Shown here piece after piece: positions 1 to 6,140 of a stretch of DNA of 6,140 bases. Made by a program: the position numbers and the translations under genes. The stretch spans positions 1-6,140 of the forward strand of contig JAKSUM010000088.1 of assembly GCA_024409025.1 (NCBI GenBank), in the 5' to 3' direction. Within the stretch, counting starts at the first letter, position 1; the number at the start of each line of letters is the position of its first letter. Origin of the DNA: a bacterium (GTDB taxonomy: Bacteria > Vulcanimicrobiota > CADAWZ01). A model generated the notes under the pieces. The model worked only from the letters and a program-made list of their open reading frames with translations. It did not search any database and was not told the origin of the DNA.

Positions 1-370
1 TTGAGAGCATATCCGCAGTTCTTTCAATCAGAGACTCCGTCTCGGATTTTATCTTCCTGTACTCTCTGTCTATTTCATCAGCTGTCTCTCTGGGCGGAGG
101 CTCAATCCTGTTCTTAATTATCTCATTAACAAAAAACCTGTAAGCGGAATCCATAGGAATACGGCCGGAAACAGAGTGAGGCTGCATAAGATATCCCATA
201 TCCTCAAGCTTTGCCATCTCATTTCTTATTGTAGCAGAGCTGCATTGCATTCCGGCAACGGAAAGAATAGCTCCCGAGCTTACAGGTTCCCCTGTCCTAA
301 CAAATTCCTGAATAATAATCTCAAGTATTTTTTTCTGTCTAAATGTCAGCTCAGGAAGATGATTCAGCAT
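1..370 (-). CDS. hrcA: Heat-inducible transcription repressor HrcA, N-terminal part (runs off left edge)
   Basis: HrcA represses class I heat-shock genes by binding the CIRCE operator, and in known cases its activity depends on GroEL. Only the first 123 codons are in the window, about a third of the usual 340-350 residues. They hold the N-terminal winged-helix DNA-binding domain: a first helix with RQKKILEIIIQEFVRTGEPV (residues 11-30), the recognition-helix region SSATIRNEMAKLEDMGYL (44-61), and a wing segment PHSVSGRIP (64-72), close to the family's PHTSAGRIP. The following charged helix (about 80-120) begins the linker to the dimerisation and GAF-like part. The start at 370 is supported by an AGGTGA Shine-Dalgarno four bases upstream and by the match to family N-termini. 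It lies 3 bp after the metallo-beta-lactamase gene and is probably translationally coupled to it. grpE and dnaK often follow hrcA, but this cannot be seen here. Identification is secure. Confidence 0.93.
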   Translation of the reverse strand, partial: MLNHLPELTFRQKKILEIIIQEFVRTGEPVSSGAILSVAGMQCSSATIRNEMAKLEDMGYLMQPHSVSGRIPMDSAYRFFVNEIIKNRIEPPPRETADEIDREYRKIKSETESLIERTADMLS

Positions 371-373
371 TTT

Positions 374-379
374 TCACCT
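374..379 (-). promoter_or_regulatory. Ribosome binding site of hrcA, overlapping the upstream stop codon
   Basis: On the minus strand the sequence AGGTGA ends four bases before the hrcA ATG. Its last three bases are the TGA stop codon of the metallo-beta-lactamase-fold gene. Ribosomes finishing the upstream gene would therefore terminate on the hrcA Shine-Dalgarno, a typical arrangement for translational coupling. Confidence 0.7.
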
Positions 380-2356
380 GACCTTAGCCTCAGCCGGAAT
401 TCTTGCAGCAAGCTCAGAAAATACGGCCGGAAGCGATTTTTTCAATAAAGAAGCATCAATAAGAACAGCATGCGAATCAGATTCAAAACGCACGCGCTCT
501 TTTCTTAAAAACATAAAGCATCCTGCTGAGACTTTCCTTCCATTCTCATAAGCAAAGCCGCCTGACGACTTCACGAAAGAATTTTTTATTAATGCCGAAT
601 CTCCGGCGTCATAATCCTCAAATCTGACAGAAGATGCAATTTCTAAAATAACGCTCTGGGAAAGACCTTTCATAATATCGTAGGAAAGAAGCTCTGATTC
701 AGCCCTAAAAAGAAACGCGGAGCTTTCAAAAATATGTTCCTGCTTTAAGAAGGCATTGAAAAGTTTCCTTTTAATGAGCATAACCTCACAGTCTGAGAGC
801 GCTTTTATATATATGTCAGCTCCAGCTCCAGGAGCATCGCCACATTTAAAAACCTCTCCATTATCGGAAACAAGAGTGCCTGAAACAACAAAAGCAAGCA
901 CCTCTGAAAGCCTTACTCTTTTTCCCTGTGACAAACGAAGCATTCTCCCATTAGCCATAAAGGCTTTACGCCAGAACGGACCGGCCTTAGACATAAAATA
1001 TCCGGAGAATAAATCACACGCCTTGTCAACGGCAATAGGCATATAACCTCTCTCCGCAATAAATGTCCGTCCGAAAAATCCTAAATTTTCAAAAAATTCC
1101 CCGTTATTGCCGCCTACCGAAATATGATTAAGAACCATCTTTCTTCTGCAGCTTTCAGGAAGCTTGGAAAGCTCTTTAATGTCAGGATGTACAGCAGGAC
1201 CTCCGGCATCCATAAATATAAAGTCAGACGAATCATACGGAAGAGAATTTATCTTATCATAATCATAGGAAGAAACAATTCCCTTTTCCATCATCTCTTT
1301 AAGCGAAGAGCCCCATGCAGTATCCCCAGACACCAGAATCCGATCATTAACCTTAACGCCGACACATGGGATTGAATGGACAGTCTCATGAAACTCAAAT
1401 GATATTCCGTACAGCTCCTTTCGCTCTCCAGGAACTACAGGTATAAAATTAATGCCCTTTCGGAAGAGACGCGAGGGCATTCCAAGAATAGCCGAAGACT
1501 TTGCGACAAAGGAATCAAATATCTCTCGAGTCGTCATAAGGTTTATTCCATTATGGGTGACAATCGCATCAAGGAATGCGGCATGATCATCATGATTATG
1601 AGTTATAATCCACAAAGGAACAGACGAAGGATCTATTCCGACACTCCTCAAAAAACGTCTCTGCCATGCATTCCCGTCAATACATATCGGCATGAAATCT
1701 GCCCATATTACACAAGAGGTATCCTCTTCATATGGGGAAAATCCGCTTCCGGACCCGATTACGGTAAGACCTGACTTCAAATTACCACATGCATTCGATT
1801 TCAAAAACCCAAATAAAGGCTCAGAATAGGAATGCAGGACTATATTGGCATATTCCATGCATCCGTCAGACTCAAACTCAAAAGAGCATGGACCTGTCTT
1901 CCTTACTATTATGCCTCCAGCGTCAAATCCATCTCCCTCTGCAGAGACAAAAAAGACATTGTCATTGACTGTCTTTTTACTTCTAAAAAAATCATCATAT
2001 CCGGCAAATTTTTTTACGGACGGATCTGATATCCACTTTGGCTTGGAGACATTTTTCAGGAAAGGCGACGTCTCACCTATAATAGACCTCTGCCGGCTGC
2101 AGGCATCCCTGCTTCCGATTATATTCATTCTATCAGATGAATGTCGTCCGTATATGAAATCAGCTATCGGAAATTCTGTAGCGGCAAGATTAATCCCATA
2201 TTGAAAAAACATATCGGGCACGGCAATATTTGCCGGCATATCGATATGTTTTGATTTAAGAATTTTTATGATATCGGAAGGGCATCCGGCCATAACCGAA
2301 CACCTTTCCGACGATATTATATAACAGCCATCTGTTATTTTTTCTTTCTTAAGCAT
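374..2356 (-). CDS. Metallo-beta-lactamase-fold protein with C-terminal cyclic-nucleotide-binding-like region
   Basis: A 660-residue soluble protein of unknown specific function; no signal peptide or membrane segment is apparent. Residues 1 to about 195 match no domain I recognise. Residues about 197-415 form a metallo-beta-lactamase hydrolase domain: opening strand VIGSGSGFS (199-207), the HxHxDH motif as HNHDDH (253-258), then H327, D345 (VSGDTAW) and H411 (VLNHIS). The full set of di-metal ligands is thus present and the domain is probably catalytic. Known members hydrolyse phosphodiesters (RNase Z, class II cAMP phosphodiesterases), lactones or thioesters; the RNase Z/phosphodiesterase-like spacing is only suggestive. 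Residues about 465-545 resemble a cyclic-nucleotide-binding beta-barrel (FVVSGTLV, then FKCGDAPG), but the usual Glu and Arg of the phosphate-binding cassette are not seen. A second similar but weaker stretch spans about 570-650. The start lies 4 bp after the kinase-like gene and has no strong Shine-Dalgarno, suggesting coupled translation. Substrate unknown. Confidence 0.8.
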   Translation of the reverse strand: MLKKEKITDGCYIISSERCSVMAGCPSDIIKILKSKHIDMPANIAVPDMFFQYGINLAATEFPIADFIYGRHSSDRMNIIGSRDACSRQRSIIGETSPFLKNVSKPKWISDPSVKKFAGYDDFFRSKKTVNDNVFFVSAEGDGFDAGGIIVRKTGPCSFEFESDGCMEYANIVLHSYSEPLFGFLKSNACGNLKSGLTVIGSGSGFSPYEEDTSCVIWADFMPICIDGNAWQRRFLRSVGIDPSSVPLWIITHNHDDHAAFLDAIVTHNGINLMTTREIFDSFVAKSSAILGMPSRLFRKGINFIPVVPGERKELYGISFEFHETVHSIPCVGVKVNDRILVSGDTAWGSSLKEMMEKGIVSSYDYDKINSLPYDSSDFIFMDAGGPAVHPDIKELSKLPESCRRKMVLNHISVGGNNGEFFENLGFFGRTFIAERGYMPIAVDKACDLFSGYFMSKAGPFWRKAFMANGRMLRLSQGKRVRLSEVLAFVVSGTLVSDNGEVFKCGDAPGAGADIYIKALSDCEVMLIKRKLFNAFLKQEHIFESSAFLFRAESELLSYDIMKGLSQSVILEIASSVRFEDYDAGDSALIKNSFVKSSGGFAYENGRKVSAGCFMFLRKERVRFESDSHAVLIDASLLKKSLPAVFSELAARIPAEAKVR

Positions 2357-2360
2357 TTAA

Positions 2361-3668
2361 CTACTTGGCAGGAGCCTCATCCTTGTCTGAAGTTACGGAC
2401 TGTGAGGCTGAAGCAGGCTGGGATTCCGTCTTGCCATTATTATTCATGCCGAAGAATATTCCGGCAAGAATTAAAATCGCAATCAGAATCCAAACCCAAA
2501 CAGGCATACCGCCCTTATTATTAGAAGCGGCAGGCATCTGAGGAGCTGAAGGCTGAGCAGGAGCCGCAGGCTGAGCAGGAGCCGCAGGCTGAGCAGGAGC
2601 TGCAGGCTGTACCGGAGCTGCAGGCTGAGCAGGAGCCGCAGGCTGTACCGGAGCTGAAGGCTGAACAGGAGCTACAGGCTGTACAGGCACTCCAGGTCTT
2701 GGAGAAATAGCCTGCCCCTGAGTCTGGGCTGAAGGCTGAGCCGGCATTCCAGGTCTGGGAGCTCCAGGCTGAGGAGCTCTCGCAGGCTGAGCAGGGGCTG
2801 AGGGCTTCTGTTCCGGTGTACCGGATATCTTTCCCTGAGCCGGATTATAGTCAAGAGCGCCGTTCTTTATCCTGCTGAGATCAGTAATAAGCTCTTCACA
2901 GGTATTATATCTCTTGTCCTGCTTGATATTTGTCGCTTTAGCAACAAGGCTTGTCCATACAGCATCCAAATCCTTCCTTACATCGGAGATCTTGGGAAGT
3001 ATAAGCGAAGACGTCGGATCCTTGCCAGTAAGCATCTGGAATGTAATCATTCCTATTGAATATATATCAGAACGAGGATCGGACTGCCCTTTTCCAAGAG
3101 CCTGCTCAGGAGGATTATAGCCTCTTGTTGAAACAACGACCGTATCCTTTACCTTGTCCGCCTTATAAGTTCTTGCCGCCTCATACTTTGTAAGGAAAAG
3201 ATCTCCGTTGGCATCAACATATATATTCTTAGGCTGAAGATCCCTGTATATAACAGGAGGCTCCTGAGAATGGAGATAACTGATTATAGGAAGAAGCTTC
3301 GCAAGAAACTTAAGAGTGTCATCTTCTGAAAACTGTCTTCCAGGAGCGAGAACAGTATCAAGAGATCTTCCCTCACGATATTCCGTTATTATTATATTTT
3401 CATTGGAATTGCTTATATGCTCAACAAAGACGGGAAGCCCCTTATGACGCAGCTGCTTAAGCATGCTGAGCTCTTTAAATATGAATTTCTGAGACTGTTC
3501 TATCTGTTCCGGATTATCCTTATAAATAGGAATTATTCTAATCTGGAGAGTCTTATCTGTTTGTAAATCTTTGCCCTTGAAGTAAAATTCATAATCATTC
3601 TGGCTTGGAAGCTCTTCCAACACCTTATATCTATCATTGTATACCTTATTCCTATACTCATTCGACAT
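2361..3668 (-). CDS. Tail-anchored Ser/Thr protein kinase-like protein, probable pseudokinase
   Basis: A 435-residue protein with a Hanks-type kinase fold (about residues 14-268), a Pro/Ala/Gln-rich linker (about 285-380), one membrane segment (389-408) and a 27-residue polar tail. The kinase domain should be cytoplasmic. Fold landmarks are clear: helix-C Glu (E66), the catalytic loop YRDLQPKN (141-148), activation-segment end GYNPPEQ (183-189), the DIYSIG helix (201-206) and the subdomain XI Arg (R253). Key catalytic residues are missing. The Gly-rich loop is replaced by PSQNDY (21-26), the VAIK Lys is R44 (LQIR), the catalytic-loop Lys is Q145, and DFG is KYE (161-163). D143 of the HRD-type motif is kept; Tyr in place of His is normal in this bacterial subfamily. 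A scaffold or allosteric role is more likely than phosphotransfer. It is the first gene of the operon, with TGAGGT upstream of its ATG. No PASTA or other sensor domain is present. Confidence 0.85.
   Translation of the reverse strand: MSNEYRNKVYNDRYKVLEELPSQNDYEFYFKGKDLQTDKTLQIRIIPIYKDNPEQIEQSQKFIFKELSMLKQLRHKGLPVFVEHISNSNENIIITEYREGRSLDTVLAPGRQFSEDDTLKFLAKLLPIISYLHSQEPPVIYRDLQPKNIYVDANGDLFLTKYEAARTYKADKVKDTVVVSTRGYNPPEQALGKGQSDPRSDIYSIGMITFQMLTGKDPTSSLILPKISDVRKDLDAVWTSLVAKATNIKQDKRYNTCEELITDLSRIKNGALDYNPAQGKISGTPEQKPSAPAQPARAPQPGAPRPGMPAQPSAQTQGQAISPRPGVPVQPVAPVQPSAPVQPAAPAQPAAPVQPAAPAQPAAPAQPAAPAQPSAPQMPAASNNKGGMPVWVWILIAILILAGIFFGMNNNGKTESQPASASQSVTSDKDEAPAK
2551..2694 (-). repeat. 18-bp tandem repeat, eight units, encoding a Pro/Ala/Gln hexapeptide linker
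   Basis: Eight consecutive 18-bp units, each starting with GGCTG on the plus strand except for substitutions (unit starts at 2551, 2569, 2587, 2605, 2623, 2641, 2659 and 2677). A degenerate ninth unit begins at 2695. Several units are identical (GGCTGAGCAGGAGCCGCA), the others differ by a few bases. They lie in frame in the kinase-like gene and encode hexapeptides of the form (A/S/V)AP(A/V)QP, about residues 326-373, between the kinase domain and the membrane segment. The near-identity of units suggests recent expansion by slippage, so copy number may vary between strains without breaking the frame. Confidence 0.9.
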
Positions 3669-3674
3669 TTTTTT

Positions 3675-3680
3675 ACCTCA
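3675..3680 (-). promoter_or_regulatory. Ribosome binding site of the kinase-like gene
   Basis: TGAGGT on the minus strand, six bases before the ATG at 3668-3666. It supports this start over internal ones and is the strongest Shine-Dalgarno among the minus-strand genes, consistent with this being the first gene of the operon. Confidence 0.65.
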
Positions 3681-3744
3681 TTGCTCTGGCAATTTTTGCG
3701 GAAAAACAAAACTGTTAATCCTTTTCTTTTTATTGTGAATTTGC

Positions 3745-3775
3745 TTTATATATAAATAAATCCTTTTTTACATAA
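3745..3775 (-). promoter_or_regulatory. Candidate promoter of the kinase-like/MBL/hrcA operon
   Basis: On the minus strand a weak -35-like TTATGT (3775-3770) precedes overlapping -10-like boxes: TATATA (3752-3747, spacer 17) and TATAAA (3750-3745, spacer 19). They sit in the AT-rich palindrome TTTATATATAAA. This would give a leader of roughly 70 bases. AT-rich DNA makes such matches common, so this is tentative. Confidence 0.3.
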
Positions 3776-3784
3776 GCCCCAATA

Positions 3785-3805
3785 ATGTTAAAATTTTGTT
3801 AACAT
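3785..3805. promoter_or_regulatory. Perfect 7-bp inverted repeat in the divergent intergenic region, possible operator
   Basis: ATGTTAA (3785-3791) and TTAACAT (3799-3805) are exact reverse complements separated by 7 bp. The repeat lies between the candidate minus-strand promoter and the candidate uvrA promoter, so a bound regulator could affect both units. It does not match CIRCE or the LexA boxes of E. coli or Bacillus. It is not followed by a T-run typical of a terminator, and both neighbouring genes read away from it. Confidence 0.4.
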
Positions 3806-3825
3806 CATACTATTCAAACAATATG

Positions 3826-3854
3826 TTGCATTTTAATTTAAAATGTTCTATTAT
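3826..3854 (+). promoter_or_regulatory. Candidate sigma-70-type promoter of uvrA
   Basis: A -10 box TATTAT (3849-3854, five of six bases matching TATAAT) lies exactly 17 bp after a weak -35 TTGCAT (3826-3831, three of six). Transcription would start near 3861, giving a leader of under 20 bases that still includes the uvrA Shine-Dalgarno. Spacing and position are good; the -35 is poor. Confidence 0.45.
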
Positions 3855-3866
3855 TACGGCACAAAT

Positions 3867-3872
3867 GAGGAG
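3867..3872 (+). promoter_or_regulatory. Ribosome binding site of uvrA
   Basis: GAGGAG with a five-base A-rich spacer before the ATG at 3878. It is strong and well placed and fixes the uvrA start. Confidence 0.8.
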
Positions 3873-3877
3873 AAAAA

Positions 3878-6140
3878 ATGCAGGAATATATATCGATCAG
3901 AGGCGGAAGAAGCCATAATTTAAAAAACATAAATACTGACATACCGTCAAGAAAATTAACAGTAATCACCGGAGTATCAGGTTCAGGTAAATCAACGCTT
4001 GCGTTTGATACAATATACGCCGAAGGACAGAGAAGATATGTAGAATCGCTGTCATCATACGCAAGACAGTTTTTAGGGCGAATGGATAAGCCTGAAGCAG
4101 ACTCAATAGACGGACTCTCGCCGGCAATAGCGATAGATCAGAAAGGCATAAATTCAAATCCGCGCTCGACAGTAGCGACAACAACCGAAATATACGACTG
4201 CCTGCGTCTCCTTTATTCAAGGATAGGAACGCCATACTGTCCGAAATGCGGAAAAAAAATAACGTCAATGACGGCTGCGCAGGCGGCATCATTAATATCT
4301 CAGGCATTTACGGCAGGAACAAAGTACATGCTTATGGCGCCTGCAGCAAGAAACAGGAAAGGCGAATGCTCCGCAATCATACAGGAAATCTTTTCAAAAG
4401 GATACTCAAGGATCATGGCTGACGGGAAAATATATACGTCAGATGATGAAATAAAGCTGGAAAAGAACAGGAAGCATTCCATATATATTGTAATAGACAG
4501 GCTGATTTCAGACGGGCTATGTAGCGAAAGACTCCTGTCCTCTTGCGAGACGGCATTCAGAGAAGGACAGGGATTATTCACAGCCCATTCTGACGGAAGA
4601 GAGATAACATGCTCCGAAAAACTTTCATGTCCTGACTGCGGTATCTCATTGAACAGTTCCGAACCATCATTCTTTTCATTCAATTCCCCGTCAGGAGCAT
4701 GTCCTGAATGCTTCGGTATCGGATTTATATCAGAACCGGATGAGGAGCTTATCATACCCGACGATTCAATATCCCTTCAGGACGGGGCTATAGTACCATG
4801 GGGCTCTCTCAAGGAAGGTGGCTCAAGCGGTAAGGGACAGTATTTCTGGGCAAGATTCAAAACACTTGCAAAGAAAGCCGGAATAAGGATTGACATCCCT
4901 TTCAGGGATCTGGACAGAAGCACGAAGCATTATCTTCTCTACGGAAACGGAGGAAATACAATATATACAGAAGATCCGGAATCATTTGAGGGATGCGTAA
5001 CCCATATCAAAAGACGACATGACGAAACTGAATCCGGACTGGTCAGAGATTTTGCAGAACAATTTATGACAACCTGCCCATGTCATGCCTGCAAAGGCAA
5101 AAGACTCAGGCCTGAAGCCCTTTCCGTAAAAATAAACGGGCTAAGTATAGCTGATCTCTGTGAAAAGACATCAGAAGAATGCATGGAATTCCTGAAAAAA
5201 GCTCAATTCAGAGAAAAAGAAAAAATAATTGCAGAGCCGATATTAAAGGAAATATATGCAAGACTTGAATTTTTTAAAAAAGTAGGCTTGGAGTATCTTA
5301 CTCTGAACAGAACATCATCTACACTGTCCGGCGGCGAGTCACAGAGGATAAGACTTGCAACACAGATAGGCTCTGGGCTTACAGGAGTACTTTATGTCCT
5401 TGACGAGCCAAGTATTGGACTTCATCAGAAGGATAATGAGAAGCTTATATCTGCAATGAAATCACTTAGGGATTTAGGGAACACAGTCATAGCAGTCGAG
5501 CATGATGAGGATACCATGAGAGCGGCAGACTGGATAATAGACATAGGTCCCGGAGCAGGAAACGGAGGAGGGAGAATAATGGGCAGCGGTACAGCAGAAG
5601 ATCTTGAAAAAATTCCCGAATCCATAACAGGCCAATACCTGTCAGGAAGAAAAAAGATACCGGTTCCTGATAAAAGAAGAAAATTATCAGAAAAGCGAAT
5701 AAAGATAATAAAAGCCTCAGAAAACAATCTAAAAAACATAGATGTTGAGATCCCTCTGGGAGGACTTATCTGTGTATCCGGAGTATCAGGCTCAGGCAAA
5801 TCAACTCTTGTAAATGATATTATCTACAAGGCAGCAGCAAGGAAGCTGAACAGATCGTCTGAAAAACCAGGAAAGCATGATCAATCGCCAATAGGGAGGA
5901 CCCCAAGATCAAACCCTCTTACATATACAGGGGCATTCACTCAAATAAGGGAAATATTCTCGTCAACAAAAATATCAAGAATGAGAGGATATAACTCTGG
6001 AAGATTCAGCTTTAATATGAAGGGAGGACGGTGCGAAGCCTGCCAAGGAGACGGAATAATAAAAATAGAGATGCACTTTCTTCCAGACGTATATCTCAAA
6101 TGCGATGAATGCGATGGAAAAAGATATGACAAATCAACGC
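3878..6140 (+). CDS. uvrA: UvrABC system protein A (excinuclease ATPase), 3' end outside window; in-frame gap near second Q-loop
   Basis: UvrA is the dimeric ABC-type ATPase that finds helix-distorting DNA lesions and loads UvrB in cytoplasmic nucleotide excision repair. The window holds 754 codons of a protein usually about 940 residues long. Visible are the N-terminal IRGGRSHNLKNI; Walker A1 GVSGSGKST (32-40, K38); CPKC (121-124); the UvrB-binding region (about 131-250); zinc cysteines C251/C254 and C275/C278; CHAC (402-405); ABC signature TLSGGESQR (482-490) and Walker B LYVLDEPSIGLH (505-516); Walker A2 GVSGSGKST (635-643, K641); QSPIGRTPRSNP (669-680); and the C-terminal zinc-finger cysteines C719/C722 and C742/C745. 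The second ABC signature lies beyond the edge. K641 to Q669 is 28 residues, against 43-44 in E. coli and Bacillus UvrA as I recall them: the segment of type GLEHxDKVIDI just before DQSPIGR is missing, with the frame kept. Transcribed divergently from the kinase-like operon. Confidence 0.96.
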   Translation, partial: MQEYISIRGGRSHNLKNINTDIPSRKLTVITGVSGSGKSTLAFDTIYAEGQRRYVESLSSYARQFLGRMDKPEADSIDGLSPAIAIDQKGINSNPRSTVATTTEIYDCLRLLYSRIGTPYCPKCGKKITSMTAAQAASLISQAFTAGTKYMLMAPAARNRKGECSAIIQEIFSKGYSRIMADGKIYTSDDEIKLEKNRKHSIYIVIDRLISDGLCSERLLSSCETAFREGQGLFTAHSDGREITCSEKLSCPDCGISLNSSEPSFFSFNSPSGACPECFGIGFISEPDEELIIPDDSISLQDGAIVPWGSLKEGGSSGKGQYFWARFKTLAKKAGIRIDIPFRDLDRSTKHYLLYGNGGNTIYTEDPESFEGCVTHIKRRHDETESGLVRDFAEQFMTTCPCHACKGKRLRPEALSVKINGLSIADLCEKTSEECMEFLKKAQFREKEKIIAEPILKEIYARLEFFKKVGLEYLTLNRTSSTLSGGESQRIRLATQIGSGLTGVLYVLDEPSIGLHQKDNEKLISAMKSLRDLGNTVIAVEHDEDTMRAADWIIDIGPGAGNGGGRIMGSGTAEDLEKIPESITGQYLSGRKKIPVPDKRRKLSEKRIKIIKASENNLKNIDVEIPLGGLICVSGVSGSGKSTLVNDIIYKAAARKLNRSSEKPGKHDQSPIGRTPRSNPLTYTGAFTQIREIFSSTKISRMRGYNSGRFSFNMKGGRCEACQGDGIIKIEMHFLPDVYLKCDECDGKRYDKST

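Noticed and set aside
1845..2204. 119-codon open frame on the plus strand opposite the MBL-fold gene
   Set aside because: Antisense shadow of a well-supported coding region; the protein has no recognisable motif.
2551..2694. CRISPR-like array
   Set aside because: The 18-bp units are contiguous with no unique spacers and encode an in-frame low-complexity linker.
2672..2854. 60-codon open frame on the minus strand within the repeat region
   Set aside because: It is an out-of-frame reading of the Pro/Ala/Gln repeat of the kinase-like gene, without a ribosome binding site or family resemblance.
3817..3827. Short dyad AACA-ATA-TGTT overlapping the uvrA -35 region, considered as a Bacillus-type LexA box
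   Set aside because: The spacing and flanks do not fit GAAC-N4-GTTC, and a 4-bp arm is too short to mean much in AT-rich DNA.
3669..3877. CIRCE element (TTAGCACTC-N9-GAGTGCTAA), expected near an hrcA operon
   Set aside because: Neither half-site is present in the intergenic region, nor an inverted pair elsewhere in the window; GAGTGCC near 871 is inside a coding sequence and has no partner.
4300..4755. 151-codon open frame on the minus strand opposite uvrA
   Set aside because: Antisense shadow of uvrA, whose motifs run uninterrupted through this stretch.
5864..5892. Frameshift as an explanation for the uvrA anomaly
   Set aside because: The reading frame is the same on both sides and conserved motifs resume at once, so the change is an in-frame deletion and not a frameshift.

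Overview
The window is compact, moderately AT-rich bacterial DNA holding two divergent transcription units that face away from a 209-bp intergenic region (3669-3877). The organism cannot be named from the sequence. The gene set and style (HrcA, UvrA, a metallo-beta-lactamase protein fused to degenerate cyclic-nucleotide-binding-like segments, a tail-anchored Ser/Thr kinase-like protein, heavy use of ATA, AGA and GGA codons in uvrA) suggest a spirochaete of the Treponema type. That is a low-to-moderate confidence inference from memory of such proteins, not from a search.

Left (minus-strand) unit, in transcription order: a kinase-like membrane protein (3668-2361), a 660-residue metallo-beta-lactamase-fold protein (2356-374), and the first 123 codons of hrcA, the heat-shock repressor (370 to the left edge). 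The gaps are only 4 and 3 bp, so this is almost certainly one operon with translational coupling. The hrcA Shine-Dalgarno sequence contains the stop codon of the gene before it. hrcA is commonly followed by grpE-dnaK-dnaJ, which would lie beyond the left edge.

Right (plus-strand) unit: uvrA (3878 to the right edge), the damage-recognition ATPase of nucleotide excision repair. It covers about four fifths of the protein, with both Walker A motifs and the first ABC signature present.

Two points stand out. The kinase-like protein looks like a pseudokinase: the Gly-rich loop, the VAIK lysine and the DFG aspartate are all replaced, while the overall fold and the catalytic-loop Asp remain. The uvrA gene lacks about 15 residues, in frame, between the second Walker A motif and the second Q-loop, a stretch that is highly conserved in UvrA. 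This is either a strain-specific deletion, an assembly error, or a real lineage variant. The intergenic region holds candidate divergent promoters and a perfect 7-bp inverted repeat, but no recognisable CIRCE element.
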